From Ilex aquifolium (Eukaryota; Streptophyta; Magnoliopsida; Aquifoliales; Aquifoliaceae), in contig OX637405.1 in NCBI GenBank assembly GCA_951799425.1, forward strand, positions 27,878,635 to 27,942,634: a stretch of 64,000 nucleotides of DNA. The letters are read 5' to 3'. Position numbers and translations under genes: made by a program. The notes under the pieces were generated by a model that saw only the letters and a program-made list of their open reading frames with translations, did not search any database and had not been told where the DNA came from. Shown piece by piece: positions 1 to 11,595 of this stretch (positions within the stretch are counted from its first letter, which is position 1; every line of letters starts with the position of its first letter).

Positions 1-240
1 TGTGAGGGGTGTGTAAATATGTGTGTTTTGGTATATTAGTGTGTGTGTATGTATGTTTATTTATTTATTGGCGTATGTGTGTTTTGGTGTATTAGTGTGT
101 GTATGTATGTGTGTGTGTGTATGTTTTGATGTATTAGTATGTGTGTGTGTTTAGTGTATGTGTATTTTGGTGTATTAGTGTGTATGTGTGTGTGTTTTAG
201 TATATTAATAAGTATGTGTGGGGTGTATATGCATTTTTCA
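1..240. repeat. TG-rich imperfect minisatellite
   Basis: The phrase gtgtgttttggtgtattagtg recurs with small changes at roughly 40-60 base spacing, mixed with pure TG runs. No coding potential is visible. The array is cut by the left window edge, so its full length is unknown. Confidence 0.8.
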
Positions 241-861
241 TTTTCGGCTTACATGGAGAAAAAGTAGGGAGTTATTTGCTTACATGACAAATTGTTTATT
301 AATTTTTGTGGGGTCCATTTGCTTATTTGTTTTAATATTATTGATAGATAATACCATATCACATTGTCATGTGATATCACCGTTATAATAAATATTTTCT
401 CCGCAACCAAAGAGTAAGACCACAATTTGTCCGAGAGTTGGCCGAATTAGCTCATAACCTGATTGGCTAATGTAGCAAGACGCAGTATTTGGCAACCATT
501 AGAAAAGCACATGATCAATTCTCTCTGCTTTCTAATTTGGGTGCATTTGGTAATATTGTTAGTTTTATATTTTTCTGTGGTAAAAAGTTAAAACAGAAAA
601 TATATTTTGGTGTCATTTTTTGTTTAAGAAATTATGAAAACTAAACAGAAAACTCGTTATGTAACCATATAAATTTATGTTATATTTAGTAGTTTTATAT
701 TAATTCCTTGCTAAAAAATAAATCAAAATTCATTATCCCAATACATCCATCAACTCATCAAATAAGACACAAATCAAAATATTGGAATCGCATAAGTCAT
801 TAAACATACCAATATATCCCATTATTCAACGTACTACCAAATATACTTGTCATATTTAGTC
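241..861. other. AT-rich intergenic, nothing recognised
   Basis: No ORF, RNA gene or clear repeat structure was recognised on either strand. The sequence is AT-rich and contains short homopolymer tracts. Confidence 0.5.
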
Positions 862-1317
862 TTTTTTTTTGGGTAATAAACCAAGAAGTTGTATTGAAGA
901 ATATGCATTTGTACAAAGCAACTTTCAATCCCAAAAGGGATACAGAAACAAAAACAAAGAAACGGGGATTAAGACTGCGGCAACCTCTAGTCAGTCCATC
1001 AAAAGCAGGGTGGAGGAAGTCTTGGGGGGGGGGGGGGGGGGTTGCATATTGCACTCCCCACAAATTACATAACATGTAGACTACAAACAGGATTTACATC
1101 ATGAAGAAGCCATCTGTCTATGAAGAAGGGTGTCCTTGATTTTGGTTGAGAGAAGCCTACTTCTCACCATATTCAAAACCATCATCTGGGTAGTAACTGG
1201 ATCATTACGCTCATTAATTCTATGATTTCTTTCTCTCCATATAAAATAAATTGTGACAGCAAGACATAGTTTCCTAATGGAATTTTGTAGTTGCTTGCCT
1301 TTACATTGGGTGGACAT
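862..1317 (-). mobile_element. LINE (non-LTR retrotransposon) 3' remnant
   Basis: On the minus strand, 1317-1099 encodes a 72-residue fragment containing LAVTIYFIWRERNHRI, a signature of the region just after the zinc-binding (zf-RVT) end of plant LINE reverse transcriptases. The remaining minus-strand sequence to about 862 is non-coding and ends in a run of A (the T run at about 861-870 on the plus strand), as expected for a LINE 3' end with its poly(A) tail. An 18-20 base G run sits at 1023-1042. The reverse transcriptase and endonuclease are absent, so this is a 5'-truncated dead copy. Confidence 0.6.
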
Positions 1318-1369
1318 AGCCTCAATGAGCTATAGCCTCAATTTTGTAACCTCATATTTAGTCATTATC

Positions 1370-4230
1370 ACTTAACTAATATCTCAACAACTAATACAAA
1401 TACCAAAAAAGAGTAGTGCACAATACAAGAACAAATTGAATCATAACAAGTGAGTATCAAAATAGTGACGACGAGTGGTGGGTGGTGACAATGGTGGTGG
1501 CAACAGTGGCGTAAAGTAGGAGGTTTTAATTTGATGGCAATGAAGACTAGTGGAAGGTGGTAAACACTAGTGGACCCAAAAATTAGCTTTAAGGGTGAGC
1601 ACCTCAACTAGGATTGGCTCTATAAGCTGAAATAATTAATGACTTTAGACTATCACAAAGATGACTCTAATTTTATGTATGTTGATAAAATGGTGTAGTT
1701 TGCAAATTTAAACTCTATTAAAATCTAAATCGTCCATAAAAAAGATTTCATAAAAGTGAAGCGTTAAAAAAAAAAAATTAATGCAAATGAAAAAGGTCAT
1801 TACTAAATAATATTATTTTTTACCAAATGTTCATATTGAAATCAACCGCTAATTACACTCGTTTCATACACATAGAGAGATAAAATAGGTAAATTATATT
1901 TTCAATTGAGAATCAATTTAAACAATATATTCATCTCAAGTTGTTTCTCATCGATCTTATAAAATTGACCTTGACGTGTTTTAATATTTTATATCGAAAT
2001 TACAAAGTTATTAAATAAGAATTTAAGAAGTAAACGTAATAATACCTCTAGAATTCAATTGGTGAATCATCAATCTTAGAAAATTAGAGATAAGTTGTAG
2101 GCGAATTACAAACAATTTAAATTTTGAATTACGAATTTAGAACCAAAAGAACTCACAAATATACAAATCAAGTCCAATTTTAAGTGGGCACAACTTATTA
2201 TCTATACTACCCTAAAAAATCAGTATACCTGAATTTTTTTTAATTTTCCTTTTTATCCTTACACAATGTAATTAGTCCATTTTAATCCCAATATAAATAA
2301 ATAAATCTCCTCCACCTGAAAGTGTCATTGATCACATATAAGCTCAAGAGTCTCTTCTATTTATGGCCTAAGCAGATTTAGTCGGTACCGATTGTGTGCG
2401 GCCTCTAGCATTTAGTCTCGGTTTTATCTTCTACGTTTGAGCTTTCTCATTTTCCAGTTCCACATTATAATACCACAAACACTGTCGGTTATTCAAACCG
2501 AGAAGGCCACCCCTTCGTATACTATTTCTTAACAAAATATTCGACCTTCAGTTAATAACTACGTCATTGTTATTAATCACATGCTTTCTACTTTTCCCAC
2601 TACGTTAAGTATAAAAGGTAGAGAGGCGAGGGAGCATAACTCCTAAGGAGGACTCCTGGTTTCTTTCTTCTTTTACTGCTCCTCTTGCATTTAATTAACC
2701 AAGTAATTATTGTAACTAATTCTAATTTTTAGTATGTCTCTATAATATTTGTTGAAACTTATTTTCGTTTAACTAATTTAGTGTGTCTCTAGCACATCAC
2801 AGATTGTGGAAAAAAAAAATGAAAACATGGTGAAAGAGAAATGTGACTTTACCAACACTAGAAGTTGACTCTACCGTCAAAGACCTCAAATCTTTCTTTC
2901 AAAGGTGTTCTATATGTAACTCATTGTGTATGAATATAGACATACCTCTCGAAACCCTAACTTGAAATTGCTAATTCTTGATACTTTTATTGCTTTAAGG
3001 GAGACTTTTGGTGGATTACATGATAGAGAGAGTCGTCACAAATGGGTCCGGGATCATGTCGATGCCTTCTCATGGTTTTTACGAAGGGGTATTCTTTATG
3101 ATTTCTACCTCATTTTTCTCTAATTTCATATATCTGTAAACAATTGCACACATGAATTTATATACTGGGCATACATAAGGAAGCATGTATAGACTCTAAA
3201 GTGTGAATAATAGCTTCAAAGTTTAATATTGAAAAAGAGTTATAGGATTTGACTATTTTTTAATGTTGTAAATTTGTTTAATAGGAGATTCCAATTAGAA
3301 ATGATCTCCGCCATTGTACAACCAAAAGAGAACTGTGGAAGAAAATGGAGGGAAAAAGGAAAAAGTTGGTGTTTCTTTTAGAAAGAGTCAACTTGAATGT
3401 TGAAGGTATCAACATACTGATTTTTTTCACCAAGTAATGGAAGGGTGGTTCTAAATTCAACTTTGTTGGAAGTACTTGTATCAATGTTGGTACAATGTAA
3501 GGCGTGAAATTTAAAGTTTTTGGTCATAACTTATTGTCAATTTGCTGTTGTCATTGGTTTATCCAATAGTGCATTTTTTAAGAAAAAAAAATTAAAAAAT
3601 TTGTAACTACATCCGGCAAAGATTAAGTTCAAAGTAAGTTTGAAAATTTTGAAGTAGTCTTGGTTGAAGACAACAAAGTTTTTGTGATGATGGTAGTTTT
3701 GAAAGGAAAGTGTAGTTTTCCCCTTCAAGTCTTGAATTGTTTTGGAAGTAGAAGTTTAGAAAATGGTGGAATAGTGTTTGTCATTTGGTTTTGAATTCTA
3801 ATGATTTAGAAAAATTGTTTTGAAATAATTTGTATCCTTTGTTATACGCTGGGGGAATGTTATGCACATAAGTTTTTTTCTAACCTTCCTAGGTGGAAAT
3901 GGAATCCTCATCTTTGAATTTGTATAGAACAGAATCTTGTTACATGACAGTTTCTTGTGGATACCTTGGGGGAATTACAAAAGAAGTGCTATTTAAAAAA
4001 AGTTTAGGGTAGTCAAAAGATTGAAGGTGATTGAAGTTGTGGACGGCTACCTATGATTGAAGTGACTGTCATTAGATTGATAGTAGATTTCATTCATTGT
4101 GTTGAGATCCACTATCAATCTAATTAGCACAATAAATTAGATATTTAAATTAGGTCCCAATAGTATTGTTCCTCAAGCAATGTTATAACAGATTTCTTAG
4201 TGATTAATGCTTTTGTATGATAAAGTGTGT
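1370..4230. other. Intergenic, no supported gene
   Basis: About 2.9 kb without a convincing coding region. Short open frames at 1368-1607, 2926-3123, 3278-3484 and 3537-3728 show no recognisable domain, splice context or homologous partner in the window. A small GGT-rich patch lies near 1480-1520. The stretch at about 2330-2820 has the base composition of an old LTR, but I could not fix any ends. Confidence 0.5.
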
Positions 4231-4394
4231 TGGCGTTAGGAACATTGGAGAGTATATGTAGCTTGACATCTAAAATGGTCTACATGCAAAACATGTGTGC
4301 AACATATAGTATCCAAAAATATAGCTAAATTATACATACATACATATATAATTAAAAAAAATGAGGGTTCCCTACATACATCTACCACTGCTGG

Positions 4395-4680
4395 TAATAA
4401 CAACAGGTGGTGGCGGCAAGGGGATGGGTGGGTGATAGTGGTGACCACCGGTGGCGGAGGCTGGTTGAAACGAGTGGTGGCGTTGCTGATGATGGCGGAG
4501 GATTGTGGTGAGAGGGGGAAGTGGTGGAGGGTGGCGGTGGCAGTGGGTGGGGGGCGACGACAGATGGTGTTGGTTATAGTGGTGGGGGGGTGGTAGTAGT
4601 GTCAATGGGGGTGGTAGTGGTTTTGGCAATGGTGGTGGAGGCAATAATGGCAGCGGAGAGATGGTGGGTGGCGGACGGTG
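4395..4680. repeat. GGT/GGC trinucleotide-rich microsatellite field
   Basis: Dense imperfect GGT, GGC and GGA triplets on the plus strand, with matching ACC-rich sequence on the minus strand. They leave long open frames on both strands (4297-4596 plus, 4372-4797 minus) whose translations are only Pro/His/Gly/Val/Trp-rich low complexity. These are repeat artefacts rather than genes. Confidence 0.75.
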
Positions 4681-5209
4681 GTTGCAACAAGTGCTAGTAT
4701 GCGTACGTACACGTGGTGGTGCATTCCTCGATGGCCTGGGCTCTGAGGTAGGAGTCGGTGTCTGGGGATCCATCTCATCATCCTTTGGATCGAACACCCA
4801 ACTCGCGTGATTCTCACTATGTCGGTTAGATTCCTTCTCAAGAGGTTTCTGATAGAGTAGTATACTAAAAACTTGCTTTTTGTAGTGAAACTCATTTTAT
4901 TAATTAATAAAAATTTGTTCTTTTTATTTTATTGAGAATCTGTATGGACAAAATATTTGTATTATATTTAATATATGATATGCATGTGTGTCTTATATTT
5001 TATAGATAATCTGGTGTGTAGTGTTCGACTTATACACAAGACCAAATTATCATATCTTTGTATAATATGAGTATATGTTCACAATCCTAGATGCAATTGG
5101 ACACACCATTGATATGATTGTAGTGTAATATTTTGGCATAGTCTGTCTTAACTGTAGGAGACTGTTTGATGTCTTGGATTATTGCACTAGTACATTTTGT
5201 GTATTGAAC

Positions 5210-6147
5210 AGACTCATGTTGAAGTTATTATATTTTATTGATTCAATAAGATAATAAATATCTCATGATTATTATGATTGCTTATGTTCTTAATCCCAAA
5301 ATATTTATTTTCACGTGCATATAATGTTTGTCACTTTAATTCATCAAATGATGAGATTCATATTGAGTCAATAAATTCGGTGAATTGTGAGACGATGTTA
5401 TTTGTATGGTGAAAATTAAATATTAAAAGAAACCACGTACTAGTATTTAAATAGGTTGATGATGTCCTCTTGAGGAAGCTCATAAATTTTGTCTATGTCA
5501 AACCCTGTAGGTGGATTTAATTATTCGATATGACAAATAAGTTGAGTGGTAAGGTCTCAAGGAATAAAAAAAGTCAATTAAATATAATTGTCAGTAATTT
5601 ATTTAATTGATGGATATCTATAATATTAAACGTGGGAAGATTATTAAGCATATAATAATAAGGAGCTCGAATATAATTTTGAGATAAGCCCCAAGAGATC
5701 AATAATAAGTCTTTAGTGGACTGACTTATTATTAATGAGTTGTAGGATGTTTGTTCTGGATTGAACATAAGAATCTTAAACCCATTGGAAGTCCGACCCT
5801 TATTTCTTCTTAGAGTCTCTGTCATAACCTATATATAGACGTCTATGCTATCTTATTCAGCATCTATTCTTTACTCATGTTTTTTAGAGAGGCTGAAAAA
5901 GTGAACAAGAATTCGGAGGTCTTGGCAACCCACACTGCATCCAGATTCTGACGTTTGGGAATATACGATAGAAAGCCACGAGGTTTGTCGAGCTGTTCTT
6001 CGGTTGCTCGTTGATTCTACTTTGTGTTCGTGCTGAGACGAGATCAATCCCGAGGGATCTCGAAGGTAAACCCTAATTCCGCCTTGTAAGGTATTAAATT
6101 TTTTTTTTTGATATTCGATACATACGCGTTGGGATTTCCGTTCCAAC
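5210..6147 (+). mobile_element. Probable solo LTR, copia-like
   Basis: A TATA-like box (cctatatatagacg, about 5829) is followed by a transcript-leader-like stretch (about 5870-6090) with the phrase ggtcttggcaacccacac and several cg-rich words typical of copia R/U5 regions. The sequence ends in ttccaaca (about 6146). No primer-binding site or internal domain follows, which suggests a solo LTR. The left end is only estimated and no target duplication was found. It could instead be an unrelated promoter fragment. Confidence 0.3.
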
Positions 6148-6622
6148 AGTTTCTTTGGTTCCTTCCTCTAATCAATATTCAAAGCAATCACACATTTACC
6201 GATTGCCAAATTCATCTAAAAATGCATCTCCTCGATCATCTAACCACTCTGCATTTCCCGTTATCTTTCAGGAGATGGTGTAATCTCTACCTCAAGTTAT
6301 AATGCGCATAGAACAACCTCTGCAACTTCTGGTAGTTAAGATGGTTAGGTACTTTAGAATGGATGAGAAAAAATGTACTCCAATTTCTTTTGCACCTACT
6401 TTGATGAAGAGGTTTTTGATAAAACTCTAACAACAATTCATCTTAAATTCAAACAATCAGTCCCATAGATGGACCACCAATTAGCAACAAAATAGGATGA
6501 AATGATTTTAATCCATAGAACAGGACTTTGTTAACATTAGTGTTTATGGAAGGAAGTATTTTCAACAATTTAAATATCTCAATATTGTTGATTAACTAAT
6601 TCAGTAGTGCAAAAGGTTACAT
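6148..6622. other. Intergenic, nothing recognised
   Basis: No coding region or repeat could be supported. The short frame at 6108-6302 has no recognisable features. Confidence 0.4.
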
Positions 6623-7170
6623 TTAGCAAGCATACCCCAACCAATACATCAGTGGAGTTTGCAATAAAAAGCCAACATTACAAAGAAGAGGCAGCTTAAC
6701 AACAAAAAGAACACAAAGCAAGATCTGGATAAAGGAGCTGGATTCTGGAAGGTGCCAACTGTAAAGAACTCTAGCATTTTGAGAGCGTCCCCTAACTGTA
6801 ATAGTTAGTAATCTATTGCGAACCACATTACTAATTGTGCACAACAATGAGTTTGTATCTCTATATTCGTTTCTGAATATTCTAAAGTTCCTCTCCTTCC
6901 AAAGTACATAGACAGTTGCTGCCAAACACAGCTTGAGCACAATAACTTTCAATGATTTACCTTCCATTCCTCGAAAATGAGTTACTGCCAAAGAGCTGGA
7001 AGTAATGTTGTGTTACATTTATCCATAATCTGGTTCCACACACTGGCAGTACATGGGCAGTTGAAGAAGTGGTGTTCATGAGTCTCTATTTCATTCCTGC
7101 AGAAGGAGCAACTTGTTCCCATGTGTGGCATGAAATTCTGTAACTTCCTCTAGTAGTTGTTGCATCACCA
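6623..7170 (-). mobile_element. LINE remnant with zf-RVT domain, frameshifted
   Basis: The minus strand at about 7140-7020 encodes HMGTSCSFCRNEIETHEHHF followed by NCP..SVW, the zinc-binding C-x2-C...H-x3-H/C pattern of the reverse-transcriptase-associated domain (zf-RVT). After a stop and frame change, 6991-6623 encodes LCLAATVYVLWKERNFRI, the segment that normally follows it. It is the same kind of fragment as the one at 862-1317. Frame breaks and the missing upstream polymerase show that it is dead. It lies about 250 bases downstream of the trihelix gene end. Confidence 0.65.
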
Positions 7171-7422
7171 AAACTATGCATAACATCTCGTGGTGATTGT
7201 ATCTTGGTCACCACTTTTTGTATAGATAGTTATTTTCGTAGGAAGGTTTTTTTTTTTTTTTTTTACAATGCTAATTGTAAAGAAAGCCAATCATGGCATC
7301 TGTTCATCCTTCACAGAGAGTTAATACAATTTATTTACTTTCCATGAAAAAAATAATACCATTGCCATAAAGTCAAATATACAAAGCTTCAGAAAACTAT
7401 AAATGTCTTGTGCTTGCTGGTT

Positions 7423-9854
7423 TTAACCCTCATTAAACTTTCCAGCAAAGTTTTGGAACAAGTTTTCTCTTCCATTCATCAAGATCTGAAAACACTTTTC
7501 ATTGACTACAATGCCCACGTTAGAGTTGGAAGTTGGCCTGCCATAGTCATTTATTTGAAGTCCTATGGTTTCATGCTCTTCTGTGACAAACTCTTGGCAA
7601 AAATAAGAATAAAGATGCTGAAAATTTTCGTGAATTGTCCTCACACTTCTCCTTGCTCTTCCTTGTCATCTTGTCCGAAATAATGCTCAAATTGTTCCAT
7701 GTCTCTTTACACCCAGCTGCACTCCAATCATAGCCCATTTTAAGCATTTTTGAAGCTATTTTCCCCCAAATTAAAGATTGTCTTCTGAATAGCCAAATTC
7801 CTGAAACTTAGGATCCATGCTAGTTCTTAACTGAACTAAACTTGCGATCTCGGATTCAAGCCATGGCTTACTTGTGTTAACCCTATCGAGCATTCCATTC
7901 ACCTTGTATTCCCAATTCACTTTAGCCTTTAGCTCCTTTGGCAGCGCCATTTCCTTTTTTTCCTTGGCCAATTTTTGCAAAGATTCCATTAATGCAATGT
8001 TTCGAGCTTCAAACCGAGCTCTCTCATTAGCCCAGAATTCATATTCATGATCAAACCTAGCTGCCTCTTGTCTCCTCCATTCCTCCTCTCTACTTGTCCT
8101 CTCTTTTTCTTTTTCTTCGATGGTCCTCCACATCTTCTCCATCCAAGCCTCTTGTGTTTCCGATAGTTTCCTCATATGTGAGCCCACCAAGTCCTTCACT
8201 TCTGCTTTCCAGCTCTTTCTAACCCTTCCCAAACTGTGATTTTCATTGCTTTTCTTCTTCTCGTTCATCATATATGCAACGGTCGAAAGATCACAGCCGT
8301 TATTTTCTGATGATGAAGTTTCAAATTCAGATGGGTTGGAGTTGGATGGGTTAAGGTTCTCACAGAGCTTCTGGTCTTCCAAAGCTTCTTGGTTTACTTC
8401 ATTAATCATGAAGTCATTTGGAATTTTGTAAGGAAGATTATGTTGGAGAAGGGGTATCTCTGAATTTGAAGTTTGATTGCTTGTTTCTCTATAAAGGGCT
8501 TCAAGCTGGCGAAAGAACCTATAGTTCTTTCCATCTTGTCTTCCAGCTTTACCTTCCTTCGTCTTCTTATAATACTTGTACAAGTTCTCAAATTTCTCTT
8601 TACATTTTCTCCCACTTCTCTGGTACCCAAATTCCTCCCTCATTACTCTGCAGCAAAAAGCCAAACAAAATAAGTAAATCAAGCTAAGGAAGAAGAGGAC
8701 AAAGACCCTACTTTCGAGTTTAACGTGTGGAAATTTTCGTAAGAACGTGACCAAGTTCTTTCAATGTTAAAATACCAAAAAAAACTCCACTAATCAGAAT
8801 TCCTTATTATAATGTCAATTTAGTTATTTTTTCATTGTCATTCCAATTCCATGATGTTCTTTATTATTAAATACCTAAGACATTCCTCTTGTTGATGTGT
8901 CAGGGATGTTGAACTAGTTTTATACCCTAATTGGCAGCCATTCCCATAAACTCGACCAAGAAAAAGTTTTTTGATCTTCAATTACAAGAACCAGTGTATG
9001 GCTACTGTGCCTTTCAAGAGGATAGCCAGTTTGTAAGAACAGCACCAGCAAATGATCAGAGGAAGATCATCCATTTGCTGGGAAATTAGAGGAAAATCAA
9101 TTGGTCCTAGACGGGTGAAGCAACGTTGGCGGTGATCCGTTGTGACACTGGATGAACAAGATCCTGTTAACTAAAAATGAATTGTTACTTTCTGCACTAT
9201 GAAGTCAGCAATCGAAAATAGGCTTTAGTTCAATCTTATTAGTTTCAGAAAGTAAAATAAGAATCTAGTAAGAAAGTAAAAAACTCATGTTAACCATAAA
9301 CCACTAAACAAAAAGTAGGGTTTTCTAAAATCACTTGCAAAAAATTTGGTAATCTGATCTGCATATATCGTTATTGGGATACAAAAGATATAGATACAAA
9401 AGGGCTTAGTTTAGCTTAGCTTTCCCTTCATTCACAGAAGTAAAAAAAAAAAGCAAAAAAATGGGAAGAAACACAAGCATATGCTTGATTTATACCTAGA
9501 GACTTCATTCCATAAATGTCCTTTCTGATTAGCTTCTTTGAACTGATGATCAAGACGAGATCTGATTTCCAGAAGCGTTAGAGTCTCTTGCCGAGGCCAT
9601 CGACTTTGTCCACCGTTGTCGAAACTCTCCATTCCTGACCCACTAACAGTAACAGAAGCTGAAGCAGTAGTGGTTTGAAGTCCAAATTCAGACCACCCAC
9701 CACTATGACAACCCAGCATGACAGTTTCATACAGTTGTGGTGGTGGTGGTGGTGTCTGATTCCGGTAGTATTCCAAGGCTGGTGGGGTGGCCGGAAAACG
9801 GATTCTTCCGGCTATTAGCTCTGTAAGATCAGTTAGACCGTACTGTTCACCCAT
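7423..9854 (-). CDS. PTL-like: PETAL LOSS-like trihelix (GT-2 family) transcription factor, C-terminal domain frameshifted
   Basis: Nuclear DNA-binding protein of the GT-2 trihelix class. PETAL LOSS controls growth between sepals and at organ margins in Arabidopsis. Exon 1 is 9854-9496 and exon 2 starts at 8647; the donor AG|GTATAA and acceptor GCTGCAG|AG join in frame across S-R-V. The start opens MGEQYGLTDLTELI, like PTL/EDA31 N-termini. A first trihelix lies at about residues 85-175 (SRWPRQETLTLLEIRSRLD ... GRQDGKNYRFFRQLEALY), followed by a Glu/Arg-rich coiled coil and the start of a second trihelix (SEIASLVQLRTSMDPKFQEF). The first frame stops at 7771 (411 aa). The expected rest of the second domain (IWGKIASKMLKMGYDWSA..CKETWNN) follows immediately in a shifted frame, and a helix-4-like stretch (ENFQHLYSYF) returns in the original frame to 7423. 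That could be real decay, a truncated allele or assembly error. The family call is firm; PTL versus its paralogue is not. Confidence 0.85.
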
Positions 9855-10070
9855 CTGTATTAGGTTTCAAAGAAAGAGAAAGAAGAATAGGAGTTCATAT
9901 ATGAGAGTTTCAAATTGAGAAAGAGCTTAAGCACTCAAAATCGAGATGGGGCCAACAGCATAGGCACATATTCGAGTATGGTGGGCGACATGATCCGACT
10001 CTACCGCACCTTTCTTTAATGCTCTCCCTCTCTCCAACCTACAGTTCACAGTCTCGCAGATACAAATACT

Positions 10071-10110
<40 letters not shown>

Positions 10111-10111
10111 T
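10071..10111 (-). repeat. CA/CT dinucleotide repeat in probable 5' leader of the trihelix gene
   Basis: A (TG)n run followed by (GA)n on the plus strand reads as CT then CA on the minus strand, about 220 bases upstream of the trihelix start codon. CT-rich tracts are common in plant 5' leaders and core promoters, so a leader position is plausible but inferred. Confidence 0.6.
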
Positions 10112-10149
10112 AGGAGAATAGAGGAGGCAAACCTTGGGTTGTCAATCCA

Positions 10150-11388
10150 GTCTAATTGGTATGGTATCATAAAGAAAGGGATGTTATATTGGAGTCGAGT
10201 GATTTTGTTTGGTGTTGTATTTGCTTTAATGAAAATTTATTTAGTTTCAAAACAATAAATATAATACAATATTAAAAAGTAAAAACAATAAAAAGGAAAC
10301 CTTACTTGGTACCTGATAATTTATGTTTAATAATAATCTAACTAATTTATTAATTGTGTTAATAGTCTATGTCATTTTCGGATTTGCGTCTAATCGAATT
10401 TGTGTTTATGAAAGCAACCAATACCTAGATATAATTCTACAGCAATTCTTATACTACTATTCTAAGGAATCAAAAAAATTAAATTGGTAATTCTATTATC
10501 TAAGTCAATTATTTGTGTTCAACGTAATGTAACTTATTATGAATTATGTTTCAACAGATTGCGTTACGTTATTTTTGAATTTGCATAGGATTGGTGTTAA
10601 TGAATCAACATACATGTGTGTGGTGGTGTCGTTGAGGGAATCAGAAGAAAAAGAATCTATAGTTTCTCAACCAATATATAAGGGAAAGGTAAGGTGGTGG
10701 TGATGATGATAGAAGTCCAATGGCAGGACTGAGTATGACCAGTACACAGTGCCCTAACAAGGGTTTCACTTTCAAGCTAGTCTACAATGAGGCCAAATGC
10801 CCCAGAGTTCTTTCCATAAATTCTCCTATGAATTGCAGTATGCATAGACTATAAGAATTAAGGCATTGAATTGTGTTAAAAAAAGAAAAACAAACACCAC
10901 CATTCTTGATCTGCATGGGGTGATTTACCTTTGCAGTCGCTTTTAAAATAAAATCTTAGATTTTGGGTTCCTGTATGAAGGATTAGGCAAGCAAATATTT
11001 CAAACATCTCAACAAAAAATTATGCATTTGAGGAGCCGCAAATACCTATTCCTATCAAACTGAAACTAACAAGTAGAATTTTGAAGAAGCACGAGGCTCT
11101 ATTAAAAAAAGTCAGTACGTGCTAACCCTTGTATAGGGTTCCAATCTTGTACACTGCTAAACTACAAGCTTTGTTTCAAGCCCCTCACAAATTGTTACTT
11201 TCTTGTAATTTGTTTCCTGTAACACTCCTCCTCTCTCCCCCAGACTTAATACACCATTTGAATCAATTCGACATATTCTCGATATGTTTGGGAGTCCACA
11301 TCTTGACGCATTTTGAAATTAATTGAAATGATATATTGAAACCGATATTAGTTTAAACCACAACAGAAAAAAAAAAAAAAAAAATTAC
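10150..11388. other. Upstream region of the trihelix gene, no gene seen
   Basis: AT-rich sequence that would include the promoter of the minus-strand trihelix gene. I found no coding region. The stretch near 10620-10830 is less AT-rich but carries no recognisable ORF. Confidence 0.45.
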
Positions 11389-11404
11389 CCAACAACTTGC
11401 TTTC

Positions 11405-11579
11405 TTTTTTTTGGTTCAACACCTGGGTATCCACCGCCGATGCAATGACTAATCCCATCGCTGGTTTGTAGGCACCTCGAAGGGTGGGACAGCTGGCCCA
11501 GGGTTTTAAGGCTGTTCCATGCCCAAGGCAGGGATCGAACCCCTGACACTTGGTTAAGGGAGGAGGAGCCCCTACCGCT
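11405..11579 (-). mobile_element. tRNA-derived SINE with 16-bp target duplication
   Basis: On the minus strand the element starts AGCGGTAGGGGCTCC (A-box-like) and has GGGGTTCGATCCC, a near-perfect RNA polymerase III B box. It continues through a unique body and ends in an A-rich tail (the T run at 11405-11412 on the plus strand). It is flanked by identical 16-bp copies of ccaacaacttgctttc at 11389-11404 and 11580-11595. These features together define an intact, fairly recent SINE insertion. Confidence 0.88.
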
Positions 11580-11595
11580 CCAACAACTTGCTTTC

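Noticed and set aside
4297-4895. Overlapping long frames on both strands
   Set aside because: They are translations of a GGT-rich microsatellite field, with no domain and no splice or promoter context.
11405-11579. Possible functional tRNA gene
   Set aside because: The A and B boxes are present but no cloverleaf can be formed, and the long body, A tail and target duplication indicate a SINE.
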